Positions 40,844-52,031 of a stretch of DNA of 64,000 bases are shown one piece after another. Numbering within the stretch: the first letter of the stretch is position 1; every line of letters begins with the position of its first letter. The notes beneath the pieces were generated by a model. It made no database searches. It was not told the DNA's origin and worked only from the letters and a program-made list of their open reading frames with translations. The DNA comes from Effrenium voratum. Its lineage: Eukaryota; Sar; Dinophyceae; Suessiales; Symbiodiniaceae. The stretch spans positions 1-64,000 of the forward strand of contig CAUJNA010001618.1 in assembly GCA_963377175.1 (NCBI GenBank), given 5' to 3'. A program made the translations under genes and the position numbers.

Positions 40844-43800
40844 ATGTTTGAAGGACCTGTCACCGGCAACATCCCGGAGGTCCTGGACACTGACGGCACG
40901 CACGTCACCGCAGGGCAGCTGGCCCTGGCTCTCACGCCCTACGCGCAAGTAACGGACCTGGCGGTGAACACGGCAGCCTCCGGCAACAACGCAGCGGCCA
41001 TCCAGTCCCTGGACGACCGGGTCACCGCAGAGCTGGCCTCAAAGCTGGACAGCAGCGCGCTGGCGCCGGCAATTGCGCCTCTTGCCACGGCGGCGGCCCC
41101 GGCCACCACGGACGGACAGGTGGCTGCGCACGGAAGCAGCATCGCAGCGCTGCAGAGCTCGCTGACCACGGGTCTCTCCAACAAGGCAGACCAGTCGGCC
41201 TTCGACGTGCTGGAGGGCGTGGTGGCCACGAAGAGCACCCCTGACGGCGTGGACCTGAAGCTGTCAAACTACAGCACCACGGCGGCCATGAACGGCTCCA
41301 TCGCCTCGGCCAACAACGCCACGCTGGCCACGGTGGCGGCCAACTACGGCCTCAAGACGGCGGTGGACCAGCACTCCCTAGACATAGCGGCGAGGATCAC
41401 GCCGCTGGAGGTCGACACCAAGGTGGCCAACGCTCTCCTGGCAGCCGTCATCGCCGCAGCGCCTCCGAGCTCGCAAGCTGAGTCGCCTCCATCTCGGGCC
41501 TGCCAAGGCGGACGCCAGCGCGCTGACCGCGTACGCCCCGCTGTCGGCCGTCGACACTTCCTCGGAGGTGGACTCTAAGATAGCGGCGGCCCTCCTGGGC
41601 GCAGTCACCACGGCAGCCCTGGACGCCGCCCTCCTCGGCAAGGCGGACGCCAGCGCGCTGGCCGCCCTGCTCTCCACGGTGGATGGGCTGGACACGCCGC
41701 TGGACGTAGATACGAAGATAGCAAATGCGCTGCTGGGCCTCGCCACCGAGGCCTTCGTCGCAGCGCAGCTTGCTAGCCGGGACGCCAGCATCACGGCGCT
41801 CCAGGCCTCCAAGGCCGACGCGGCGCTGCTGGCCTCGTACGCCACGAACGCTGCGCTCTCCGCCAGCGAGACCGCGCTCCAGAGCGCCCTCGACGCAATC
41901 CTCGCGGAGCTCGCCGCCCTGCAGCTTCCCGGAGGCGGAGTTGTTAACGCGCCGGCCTGGGCGGGCTTCACAACTTGGGAGCTAGTTCAGGGAAGCAACG
42001 TCGTTCGCAACCTGCACTTCGTGGCTCCTCTCTCTGCTGCGCTGGCCAACGGCGACGACACGCTGAGCATCACGGCAGACTGCTACTCCGTCGCAGCGGC
42101 GGACGCGGCCCTCGCGGCTGCGCTGCTGGCCTACTACACCTCCTCACACGTGGACGCGCTGTTGGGAGACTACCGCACAGGGGCAGCGCAGGACGCGGAG
42201 ACGACCGGGGCCATCACAGCCGCGCTGCTGGCTTACTACACCTCCTCACAAGTGGACGCCCTGTTGGGAGACTACCGCACGGCGAGCGCGCAGGACACGC
42301 AGACGCAGGCCGCCATCGCGGGCGCGCTGCTGGCCTACCGGACGGGCCCGGACCAGGACGTCTTCACAACCAACCAAATCACCTCGGCGCTGGTGGCGTA
42401 CCGCTCAGCCGCTGACCAGGACACGGCAACGGCCTCGAGCATCGCCGCCGCGCTGCTCAGCTACTACACCATCGCGCAAGTAGACGGCCTCCTCGCCGGC
42501 AAGCTCGGAGTCACGGAGGCGGCCTCGGCCCTGCAGATAGCAGTGCGCTTTCCGGACGACGGAGGGGCCGACGAGGTGGTGGCCGCCATAGGAGAGCAGA
42601 TCCTGGGCCCCACGGACGTCTCGCTGTCAAACTGGACGGTTCGCCCCAGCAGCGGCTGCAGCGTGGTCCTGGCCACGCACACCGCGGGCGCAGCGAGCGT
42701 GGACGGCTACACCCTGACCCTGGCAGCGAACCCGTGGAACATTGTGTGCACCTACAACCTGACGCCCGGCCGAGAGCTCCTCTTCGCCTGCCGGTACCGG
42801 CTCGGCACGGCCTCCAACTTCGTGGTGTACATGTCCGAGGCCGATGCACCGCCTACGACCCACGGCTGCGCTTCGTGGGTGACCGTGGCGCCTACACGGC
42901 CAAGACGGCTTCATGCGCCTCCGAACGGAGTTGCGAAGCTGCACTGGGGCGCACTTCCAGGCGCCGGGCCTGCCCAACCAGACGGCAGGAACGGTGGACG
43001 TCTACGGCCTCCAGATCCTGGACGCAACCCTGGAGGCCGGCAACACGGCGGAGGAGGAGGACACGGCGGCCTCGGCCCTGCTGCTGAAGCACGAGTTCCT
43101 CGACGGAGGGGCCGACGACGTCACGCTGGCCACCCTGGGCGAGGTGCTGCTGGAGCCCACGCTCACCACGCTAGGCAATTTTCTGGTGCGCTCCAACAGC
43201 CAGAGCTCCGTGGCCTCGGCCAGCTTCACGGTGGGAGGCTTCCAGCTGGAGGGCTACGCCATGACCCTGAGCGCCTTCGCCTGGAACATCGTGCGCACCT
43301 ACACGCTGACGCCGGGGAGACGCTACTCCTTCGGCTGCCGGTACCGGCTGGGCACGGCCTCCAACTTGGTGATGTACGTCAGCGCGGCCGACAACGACTA
43401 CGTGGGCGTCACCGGCACCTTCCTCGGCACGGCCTCGCAGGGCGTCTGGAGCACGGCGCGCCTGGACTTCTCGGCGCCGCAGGGCGGAATCGCGAAGCTG
43501 CACTTCGGAGCCTTCGGAGGCTCGATCCCCGGGCTGGTGCAGCAGTCGGCGGGCACGCTGGACCTGTACAGCATGCAGATCAGGGCCAGCGCCTTCGAGG
43601 GAGAGTCTGTCTCAGTAACGGACCTGCTGGCCGACTCGCTGGCCCTCACGGGCTCGGCCACGCTGGACGGGCTCACCGCGCAGGGCAACGTGGGCTGCGA
43701 CCAGCTGCTGTGCAACGACGTGAACTGCACCGACGTTTTCACGACGGGCGTGGACGCCTCGGGCGCAGTCTCCTGCGCAGCTCACGGCCACCGGCACCGT

Positions 43801-44856
43801 CGCCGGAGCCACGCTGTCGTCCACAGGGGCCGTGTCAGGCAGCTCGCTGAGCATCACCGGGGCGGCCAGCGTGGGCCTGCTGAGCTCGGCCACCGGAATC
43901 ACGGGCAGCACATTGACCATCAACAACACGGCCAACGCCGGGAACTTCACCACGGTGGGCGACGTGTCCACGGGCACGCTGACGGCCTCGGGCGCAGCAA
44001 CCGCGGCGAGCTTCGCAGCCACCGGGCGCTCACGGGCGCCACGCTGACGATCACCGGGGCGGCCTCCGCGGGCCCGCTGGACTGCGAGAGCCTGGACTGC
44101 ACCTTCACGGCCACGAGCGGCGGAGTGTCGACGGGCAGCGTGGTGTGCGGCGACGTGACGAGCTCGGGCACGGTCTCCGCGCCGCAGCTCTTCGCGTCCA
44201 ACACGCTCACCGTGACCAACACCTCCGACTTCTCGGACGATCTCTTCCTGACGAAGAACTGGGCGGGCTGGAGCAAGCTGCAAGTGTCCAACAACAGCGC
44301 GGCCCCCGACAGCGGCCCGGAGCTGCGGCTGCTGGGCAACCAGAGCGCCAGGGTCTTCCTGGAGCGGGACGGCGGGGCGCACCAGTGCGAGCTCATCATG
44401 ATCAACGACGAGGCGCTGGTGCAGACGAAGAGCCTCTCCACGCAGCTGTCCCTGACCACGAACCAGAGGAACCCCGGCTGCCTCGTGATCGCGGGCAACA
44501 CGGGCAACGTGGTCTGCAACACGAGCTTCACGAATTTGTCGGACAGCCGGGTGAAGACGGAGATGGCCGAGGCCGACGTGGCGGAGCTCCAGCAGCTCTT
44601 CGACTCCGTGGAGGCCAAGCAGTACAAGCGCCCGGACATGAACGAGGACCTGAGGCTGGGCTTCGCCTCAAACGACTTCGCAGGAACGAAGTGGAAGAAC
44701 CTGACGGGCACCGCCCGGTGGAGCGACGGCACGGAGATGGTCACGCTCGACTACTCGCACCTCACCAGCGTGCTCTGGGGGGTGCGCAAGGGCTTCCAGG
44801 CCAGGCTGGACGCGGTGGAAGCCTGGCAGGCCCAGCGGGGGCCGAAGAACAAGTAA
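40844..44856 (+). pseudogene. S74-chaperone fibre gene, copy 3 (frameshifted)
   Basis: Starts MFEGPVTGNIPEVLD at 40,844 and ends with ...KNK at 44,856, with every region of the other copies: coiled coil, two GDYRT repeats, two CRYRLGTASN modules, beta-solenoid, and an S74 domain with SDSRVK (about 44,540) and DYSHLTSVLWGV. The frame changes near 41,465-41,500, at 42,845-42,960 (where the first jelly-roll module is damaged), and at 43,780 and 44,028. The S74 domain itself is in one frame, as is integrase A, whose ATG is 2 bp after the fibre stop. The tight spacing suggests the two were expressed together. Inside the 25-kb element. Confidence 0.75.
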
Positions 44857-44858
44857 AC

Positions 44859-45800
44859 ATGGAGGCGCTGAGGGATCTTGCCGACGACTTCAACGTGCGG
44901 GACCCCCGTAAGCTGTATCGCCTTGCGAGGCAGCGAGACCTTGACGTGACGCAGGCCATGGCCTTCGAGGCGCTCAAGGCCGACGTGGGCAGGCAGGTGC
45001 AGGCGCCCCGGCCACGGGCGCTGGGGAAGTCGGCTGCGGAGGGGCCGAACGACCGGTTGCAGGCGGACCTCATCGACTTCAGCCAGAACACGCGGGGGAA
45101 GACGAAGTACGGCCTGGTGGTCATGGACGTCTTCACCCGGGAGGCTGCTGTGGAGCCTCTACAGAACAAGAACGTCGAAGCGGTCGGCCGGGCCACCAAG
45201 CGGGCGGCCCGGGAGCTGGCGGGGGACGACGAGAACTTCGTGGTCACGACGGACCTGGGCAACGAGTTTGCCACGCTGGACCGGGAGCTGCCCGATGAGG
45301 CGGTGCACCGCACCAAGCGGCCGGAGGACCGCAACGCCATGGCAGTGGTGGACCGGGGCATCCAGACCCTCAAGAAGGACCTGGCTACCAGGGTGGCCCG
45401 CAGAGGCGGCCGACCACTTCAAGCAGGCCGCGTCGGCCTACAACGCGCGCCCCCACGAGACGGTGCACGGCGCCCCGGAGGACGTCGAGAAACAGCCGGC
45501 CACCGAGTTCAGGGTGTTGCAAGACAACGCCGACAGGTTCCAGCACAACAAGGACTTGACGAACCGGCGCATGAAGGTTTTGGAGGACGCGGGGGCGTTT
45601 CGGGCGCCCACCAACGCGGCGAGGAGCTTCAATCCCCAGTACGGCGACGTGCAGCGGCTGGCGGCCGTGGACTCCATGACCGTGCGGAGCACCGAGGGCC
45701 GGGAGACCCTGCTGAAGCTGGCCCTGCCGGCGCCGCAAGGCAGTGGCAACGCGGCGGGGCGGCTGACGAGGCGCGGCAGGCCCGCTGCGGCTGATAGGAC
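44859..45800 (+). pseudogene. Integrase type A, copy with one frameshift
   Basis: Same protein as at 1.8-2.8 kb. ATG at 44,859; N-terminal helical region, LQADLIDF, TTDLGNEF and AVVDRGIQTLKKDL are all in the first frame. A small deletion at about 45,405-45,415 (GGPWSDHF reduced) shifts the frame, and SAYNARPHETVHGAPEDVEK to the C-terminus continues in the next one. The third catalytic position is Asp, as in the other copies. Followed by a 51-bp tandem repeat that overlaps the expected C-terminal end. Confidence 0.7.
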
Positions 45801-46010
45801 CTTTGAGCCAAAAACACAACCGCTTCTCCAGCTGGCGACCTTGTAGCACTGCGAGCCAAAAGCACAACCGCTTCTCCACCTGGCGACTTTGTAGCACTGC
45901 GAGCCAAGAGCACAACCGCTTCTCCAGCTGGCGACTTTGTAGCACTTCGAGCCACAAGCACAAACGCTCTCCAGCTGGCAACTTTGTAGCACTTCGAGCC
46001 AGAACGCGCA
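45801..46010. repeat. ~51-bp tandem repeat after integrase
   Basis: Four to five units with 'gagccaaaagcacaaccgct', 'tctccagctggcgactttgt' and 'agcactgc', starting near 45,806, 45,850, 45,901, 45,950 and 45,996. The integrase frame runs into it. Confidence 0.85.
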
Positions 46011-46110
46011 TTTAGGGGGCACCCCAAAAGAACAGCCGCAATGCGGTTGGGGAGAAACCATCGCGTCTTAGTGGCTTATTAGGGGGGTGGAGGACTAGGC
46101 GTTTTCCAGG

Positions 46111-46175
<65 letters not shown>

Positions 46176-46536
46176 TCTTTGGATACATGATGCAATGCAT
46201 GTGACAATGTGAATTCTCTTGGCTTCTGTGACTCTACACTCCATCCTTGCAACAAGGCGGTCTCGGCAAGAGGCAAGCTCAATTGCTTTTCCAACCATGA
46301 TTGGTTTCATCCACGCGTCACACGCGACACAATCACCGTGTCAAGCATGATCCGCTCTGTATTCTACATCATGTAGAGATGTAGAGATGTCGCACGGACA
46401 CATTGAATTCACTGCGACCAAGAGCCGCAGACGGATGTCTGTCAAGCGCTGCAGCCCACTTGCGCAATTCATTTGAAATGGCGCTGCAAGCTGTGTTTTA
46501 TACTAGACAGCCACCCGGATTTGGAAAATCAAAACT
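46011..46536. other. Simple repeat and unique spacer
   Basis: Contains an uninterrupted (CT)28-type run at 46,115-46,171; the rest is unique-looking spacer before the end of the minus-strand helicase-like gene. No gene seen. Confidence 0.7.
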
Positions 46537-48657
46537 CTACGCAGACCCTTTAGGCTGCTTGAAGCACTGGTTTTCGTTCAGGAACTTGGCCACGTAGCGG
46601 TCATTGTGCTTGTGGCGTAGCATTGCCTGCTTGAAGTGACTGCCGGCGGCCGAAACGCCGACGTTCTTTGTCCTGGGAAAGGCGACCCAGGCATCCGACA
46701 CCACTCCGTAGCCCGCACACTCCATGGACGGCCTCGAGGCCATCTCCCACGTCTCAACGAAAGACTCCCACACAAACTCCACTGAATCGCCTTGCAGGTA
46801 GCTGCGCGTGGCCTGCTCCACCCACAGCGGCCACGGCCGAACCAGAGTGTCCTGCACGGCGCCGAAGACCTTGAACACCTTGAGCAGCACGTAGAGAAGC
46901 CCTGGGCTGTTGTCAGCGAGCCTCTGCTCGTCCTTGAGCCCGACCTGCACCAACCGCGGCACCTGGCAGAACTGAATCGGCCATTCTGCCACCGACAGTC
47001 GTCTGTCGGTTCCCCCGTCAAGAGACATGTGCAGCCGCTCGTTGGAGCACATCACCAAGCCGAACTGAACTCGGAAGCTGACATGGTTTCGGGCGTGGAT
47101 CACAGTCTTGTGGTCGCTGTACAACTTCAGTGTGTTGGCCTGGGGCCGATGCGAGGCATTCATCTCCGCAAACGGTAGGAGGCGAGCTCCCCGGAGTTGC
47201 ATGTGCTGCGGAGTGGCCTGCTGGCTGTTGAAGCGGGTCAGGAGATCGGAGTCGGGCATCGCACAATACGTGCCGAACAAAGCCTGGCAGGGGCGGGATA
47301 TGAAAAACAAAAGGGCAGTGGATTGGTTTTTTTCGGGGCCCGTCCCTGGCCTGCAGCTGCGCGATCCACCAACTCTTTCCGTTCTTGCCCCCATGTGAAA
47401 TTCCTCTAGCTGGGACGTGCCGCAGAGCCTATGCGCTGCCCACTTCATCAACCACAGTGCGACCGCCATGTTTTCCCAGTAACTGTAGAGAACCTTGCAC
47501 GCCTCGAGGGCGGGATGCTCGAACAACTTCAGTAACTTGCCGCTGAGCTCAGGCGGCATGTCCACAGTGCCGTACCCCTGCCCGACCCCGCTCTCGAAGT
47601 CCTTCACCTGTTGCAAGCAAGCCTCCAAGTCCAGGTCCCGGCCCAACATCGCAAAGAGCTCTCGTGGGTAAGTCACCCCCAAGCATTTTGTGATGACGTG
47701 CTCCTGCTTGGCCAGCTGCGCGTCCATGGTCCGCACGTCGATCATGAGCAGGCCCCTGTACTCATCTCCGTCCACTTGCAGCGTGCGGTTCCAACAGTTG
47801 GCCGCGCACTGCCCGCCAGCAAGAAAGAAGAACAAGTCCTTGTATGTGCATGCCCTTGAAGGAGCGGGACTCCAGCGGCTCTCCTCGGGCTTCTGGGCGG
47901 CATCCGCGGTCTCCACCTTGTCATGCGGGGGCTCCTGGTCACCCGCCGCGTCCACGGGCGTCTCCACCTTGTCCTGCTTCTGCGTCTCCGCCGCGTCCAC
48001 GGACGTCTCCACCTTGTCCTGCTCCTGCGCCGCGTCCACGGGCGTCTCCACCTTGCCCTGCACAGGCTCCTGGACCTCAGTCTCCTCCTGCTGCATCTCC
48101 GCCGCGTCCACGGGCGTCTCCACCTTGTCCGGCAGGGGCTCCTGGACCTCAGCCGCGCCCATGGGCGTCTCCACAGACTTGCGAGCCGTCACCAGCTGAG
48201 ATCTCAGCTGATTCACGGTGGCGCCAGGTTCGACGGGCTCGCCTTGGGCTTTCAGCTCCTCCTGCATCTCCACCCTGTTCATCCTCCTCACTTCGATCTT
48301 TGGCTTCTTGGCCAAGGGCTCGCTTTCCACTGGCTCCTCAGAAGACGAGCTGCTGGTCTCCAGCCTCAAGAACCTCCAATCTCCCACGGACTGCTGCTCC
48401 ATGAGTTGCTTCAGCACCTCCATCCTCCCGGCATCCGTGTTGCTCTGGCCCATCACTGCATCGGCCACGCCCTGGGCTTTAGCATCGCCTGCAATGACAG
48501 CGCCCTGCAGGTCATCCCAAGGGCTCATGGGAGCGACTTCGCCCGTTGTCACCCGCCCGCGCCCAAGAGAGCCTGCAACCAAGTCGAAAACCATGGGTGG
48601 CGCTCTAGACGCCAGTGCTTCTATGTCAAGCAAAATCAGCTGCATGGGCAGGGTCAT
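46537..48657 (-). CDS. SF3 (D5-like) helicase-like protein with SAP-like domain
   Basis: Open frame of 706 aa. Residues 1-125 are unrecognised and end in a Ser run and basic PLAKKPK. 127-160 resemble a SAP DNA-binding helix-loop-helix (VEMQEELKAQGEPVEP to LRSQLVTARK). 164-255 are repeats of KVETPVDAAE. The C-terminal half has the D5-type superfamily 3 pattern: ISRPCQALFGTY, GARLLPFAEMN (Walker B region), LKLYSDHKTVIHARNH, VQFGLVMCSNERLHM (motif C with its Asn) and DRRLSVAEWPIQF. The Walker A is poor (GTGPEKNQSTALLFF), and residues around 440-460 look disturbed, so ATPase activity is doubtful. Such helicases unwind viral origins in Polinton-like and large DNA viruses. It lies convergent to the fibre/integrase pair. 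Confidence 0.5.
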   Translation of the reverse strand: MTLPMQLILLDIEALASRAPPMVFDLVAGSLGRGRVTTGEVAPMSPWDDLQGAVIAGDAKAQGVADAVMGQSNTDAGRMEVLKQLMEQQSVGDWRFLRLETSSSSSEEPVESEPLAKKPKIEVRRMNRVEMQEELKAQGEPVEPGATVNQLRSQLVTARKSVETPMGAAEVQEPLPDKVETPVDAAEMQQEETEVQEPVQGKVETPVDAAQEQDKVETSVDAAETQKQDKVETPVDAAGDQEPPHDKVETADAAQKPEESRWSPAPSRACTYKDLFFFLAGGQCAANCWNRTLQVDGDEYRGLLMIDVRTMDAQLAKQEHVITKCLGVTYPRELFAMLGRDLDLEACLQQVKDFESGVGQGYGTVDMPPELSGKLLKLFEHPALEACKVLYSYWENMAVALWLMKWAAHRLCGTSQLEEFHMGARTERVGGSRSCRPGTGPEKNQSTALLFFISRPCQALFGTYCAMPDSDLLTRFNSQQATPQHMQLRGARLLPFAEMNASHRPQANTLKLYSDHKTVIHARNHVSFRVQFGLVMCSNERLHMSLDGGTDRRLSVAEWPIQFCQVPRLVQVGLKDEQRLADNSPGLLYVLLKVFKVFGAVQDTLVRPWPLWVEQATRSYLQGDSVEFVWESFVETWEMASRPSMECAGYGVVSDAWVAFPRTKNVGVSAAGSHFKQAMLRHKHNDRYVAKFLNENQCFKQPKGSA

Positions 48658-51220
48658 GCATCAAGAAGGAAGAGGCAAAAATGTTGAGCAACATCTGCAA
48701 GGACAAGCACGTTTTCAAACTGCAAAGGCACTGACTTTGTCGGCTCTGGCTGTGGTCGTCATGGCCTCGGCAGCAAACCCACTGCTATCCCTGGAGTCCC
48801 CGAAGTCCCTGGGGTCCCTGGGGTCCCTGGGGTCCCTGGGGTCCCTGGGGTCCCTGGGGTCCCTGGGGTCCCTGGGGTCCCTGAAAAACTGTGGTGTCAT
48901 CGGCAGCAATCAATCAACCCACTCGTGTCCCTAGGGTCCCTGGGGTCCCTGGGGTCCCTGGGGTCCCTGGGGTTTCTGGGGTCCCTGAAAAAGGATTCTC
49001 TAGACTCGGGGTCCATCTCAATCTGCGATGCGAGGGCCTTCCCCTTCATTGGGTTGAAAGCGGATGCCAGAAGCAGTTATTTCGAAAAAAGGCTTCCAGA
49101 GGACCGCTTTTGGTAGGAAAGCCGGATAGGGCTAGACTGTTGTTTACCGCCAAAACGGACAAAAAGAAAAAGGGACCCCAGGGACCCCAGGGACCCCAGA
49201 AACCTTGGGGACCCTGCAGACCTTAGGGACCTTAGAGATCTTAGGGACCCAGGGTCTTCAGAGTTCCTGATATGTCCAAATGATATTGGCCTGGACCGTC
49301 TCCAGCATCATAAAGTAGTTCAAAGAAGAAAATGTCGAACTCAAAGCCACATCATTTCCCAATTACAAACACGGATGTAAAAAACAAAACATCATGTAGA
49401 AACATATAAATATAAAGATACATATATATATATATAAAAATATCTAAATATATAAAATTTGTAGAAACACAATAATATAAATACATGGAAAGATGAAAAA
49501 ATGACCAAATACAGTGATATAAATACATAGAAATATATAAAAATGAGTACATGAAAATAAGCAATATGTATATATATATATATATATATGTAGTGGCTCC
49601 GATGGAAAACGACAGATGGCTCATTGCTCCAATGGAAATCCAACAGATGGATCGTTGCTCCGATGAAACAGCAGAGGGATTCTTGATCCAATGGAACAAG
49701 CAACAGATGGATGCCAAAACAACAGAAGCTCCAGCGTCCGCGATGTCTCTGGGTTTCCTGAGGTCCCTGGCGTCCCTGGGGTCCCTGGGGTCCCTAGGGT
49801 CCCTGGGGTCCCTGGGGTCCCTGGGGTCCCTGGAGTCCTGGAAACCGCAGTGTGTAGACAAGGATAGATGCACTTTGGGGCCCTGGCGAGACATCTCGAT
49901 GGAAAAGATGTTGTTTTACGGCAGCAGACGGTTCAACACAACGACGCACAAGTGACCAGGGGACCCCAGGGACCCCAGGGACCCTAGAAACCTCAGGGAC
50001 CCCAGGGACCCCAGGGACCCAGGGATTCCAGGGACATCAGGGACTGCAGGGAGACCCACAAACCCCTCTGCTGCCTTGATGATGTCGGTTTCGATGCCAA
50101 GAGCATCTCAGAACCATCCACTGCGGCGAAACCGACACAAAAAAACCGAGCTCCGAAAATGGCCAGCGGCATCACCGGCATCAGACTCGTAGGATCATCA
50201 CGGCATCCCCGCATCATCCAAACCTGGCGAACCGGAAAACAATGAAAACGTAGGGTCGCCTCAGGGCGCCCTCAAAACCAAGATACTCAGAAAATTGGGA
50301 TGACGCAATTCACTTTACGGGGGGTTTCCCCAGCAGGAGGGTGTCCAACAAGAGAGCGACCCCAGGGACCCCAGGACCCAGTCAGGGACCCAGGGACCCC
50401 AGGGACCCTAGGGACCCCAGGGACCCCAGGGACCCCAGAAACCTCAAGGACTGCAGGGAGCCCACGCGACCCACAAACCCCTCTGCTTGCCTTGATGATG
50501 TCGGCTTCGATGCCAAGAGTGTCCCACCAGTTCCTCACGACAGCATCTCAGAACCATCCAATGCGGCGAAACCGACACAAAAAACCGAGCTCCGAAAATG
50601 GCCAGCGGCATCACCGGCATCAGACTCGTAGGATCATCACGGCATCCCCGCATCATCCAAACCTGGCGAACCGGAAAACAAGGAAAACGTAGGGGGGGTA
50701 GTGTCCGGGAGCGCCAACAAGGATCACCCAAAACCCCGAAGATCGTTTGAGGGCGCCCTCAAAACCAAGATACTCAGAAAATTGGGATGACGCAATTCAC
50801 TTTACGGGGGGCTTCCCCGGCAGGAGGGTGTCCAACAAGAGAGCGACCCCAGGGACCCCAGGGACCCCAGGGACCCCAGGGACCCAGGGACCCCAAGGGA
50901 CCCCACAAAAACCACAGGGACTCCAGGACTACAGGGACCGAGCCCACGCGACCCACAAACCCCTGCTGCCTTGATGATGTCGGCTTCGATGCCAAGAGTG
51001 TCCCACCAGTTCCTCACGACAGCATCTCAGAACCATCCAATGCGGCGAAACCAACACAAAAAAACCGAGCTCCGAAAATGGCCAGCGGCATCACCGGCAT
51101 CAGACTCGTAGGATCATCACGGCATCCCCACATCATCCAAACCTGGCGAACCGGAAAACAAGGAAAACGTAGGGGGAGTAATGTCCGGGAGCTCAGGGCG
51201 CCCTCAAAACCAAGATACTC
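48658..51220. repeat. 9-bp minisatellite field with larger tandem units
   Basis: Clusters of the 9-bp unit GGGTCCCTG (or its complement) at 48,789-48,883, 48,926-48,989, 49,168-49,258 (complement), 49,750-49,845, 49,956-50,055 (complement), 50,361-50,460 (complement) and 50,845-50,945 (complement). From about 50,070 a 410-480-bp unit repeats three times, each with 'gatgatgtcgg', 'ggccagcggcatcaccggca' and 'caattcactttacgggggg' and each including one 9-bp cluster. Gly-Val-Pro, Leu-Gly-Ser and Arg-Asp-Pro frames are by-products. Confidence 0.85.
49380..49600. repeat. A/T-rich region with (TA)n
   Basis: Very A/T-rich with (TA) runs near 49,418 and 49,570, flanked by 9-bp minisatellite clusters. 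It follows 'acaaacacggatgta', which also opens the homologous A/T-rich region at 60.01-60.24 kb. Confidence 0.8.
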
Positions 51221-51975
51221 AGAAAATTGGGGTGACGCAATTCACTTTACGGGGGGAGCTACAGTTCCGGTGAAAACGCAGTGGGAGCCCCGGCCGGCCA
51301 GGTCTGCAGGATGCGGTCCAGCACACCTCGGACCCAAGCACGAGCACATGCGCAGTGGCACCAATCAAGTCGAAACAAAGCAAGTGCACCATCGACATCC
51401 AACGCACCGCAAAGGCCCAGGCAGCACGTAGGTCAAACGATCCTGGCACGGGCGGGGGTGTCCATGGAACACTCCACACGGGCCTCGCCGGGCCAAAGGG
51501 ATCAAGGTTGGTCCTAGGCCTGAAAGATCTGCTGACAACAATGGCCATGACAACGGAAACAGTGAAAAGGCCCGGGCAGTGCACCTCGATGTCAAACAAA
51601 GCCCTGGCACGCAGTTAAAAAAGGTGACAAAAGGTAACTCCAAGGGCCGAGCAAATTCCAGAGTCTTGGCCACCCTGAATGCGGGCAAAGGGCAAGGACA
51701 CGTGGGCACGTGGGCCGAAAAACCGCGCCTTACACCCCCGCGAGCGGCTCCCCACCGCTCCCATCTCCCGGACCCCGAGTAAGGCCCTCAAAAGGCGGCA
51801 GCAAGCCGGGTCTCACCACAGAGCCCTCAAGTGCTCACAAGTCGACTGACAACATGAAAATCACACCACGCCGTGCCATGCCAAACGAATTTCCGGAAAA
51901 ACAAACATAAACGGGTTTTTTTCCGGAAATGGCGGCCCTCGAGCCGCTTGAGCCGAGGGCCGACCAAACGCTTTT
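51221..51975. other. Upstream region of the ssDNA-binding-like gene
   Basis: No gene. Homologous in patches to 60.85-61.84 kb ('gatcaaggttggtcc', 'atggccatgacaacggaaac', 'cccgcgagcggctccc'). It ends with two hairpins, GGCCCTCG...CGAGGGCC (about 51,931-51,958) and CGACCAAA...TTTGGTCG (about 51,961-51,980), next to the promoter-like motif. Confidence 0.5.
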
Positions 51976-52010
51976 GGTCGGACCACTATTTTTCTCGCCC
52001 TATAAGAAAA
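51976..52010 (+). promoter_or_regulatory. Promoter-like motif, copy 1
   Basis: GGTCGGACCACTATTTTT, CTCGCCC, then TATAAGAAAA, ending 21 bp before the ATG of the ssDNA-binding-like gene. The same arrangement precedes the next gene (52,711-52,745) and the pseudogene at 61.85 kb. Possibly an element-specific promoter; inference from conservation only. Confidence 0.5.
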
Positions 52011-52031
52011 GGACCGGCAAGCAAAGTCAAG

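Noticed and set aside
48218..48934. Collagen-like or Leu-Gly-Ser proteins from the 9-bp repeats
   Set aside because: The 9-bp unit gives such repeats in any frame of three; no unique domain is attached.
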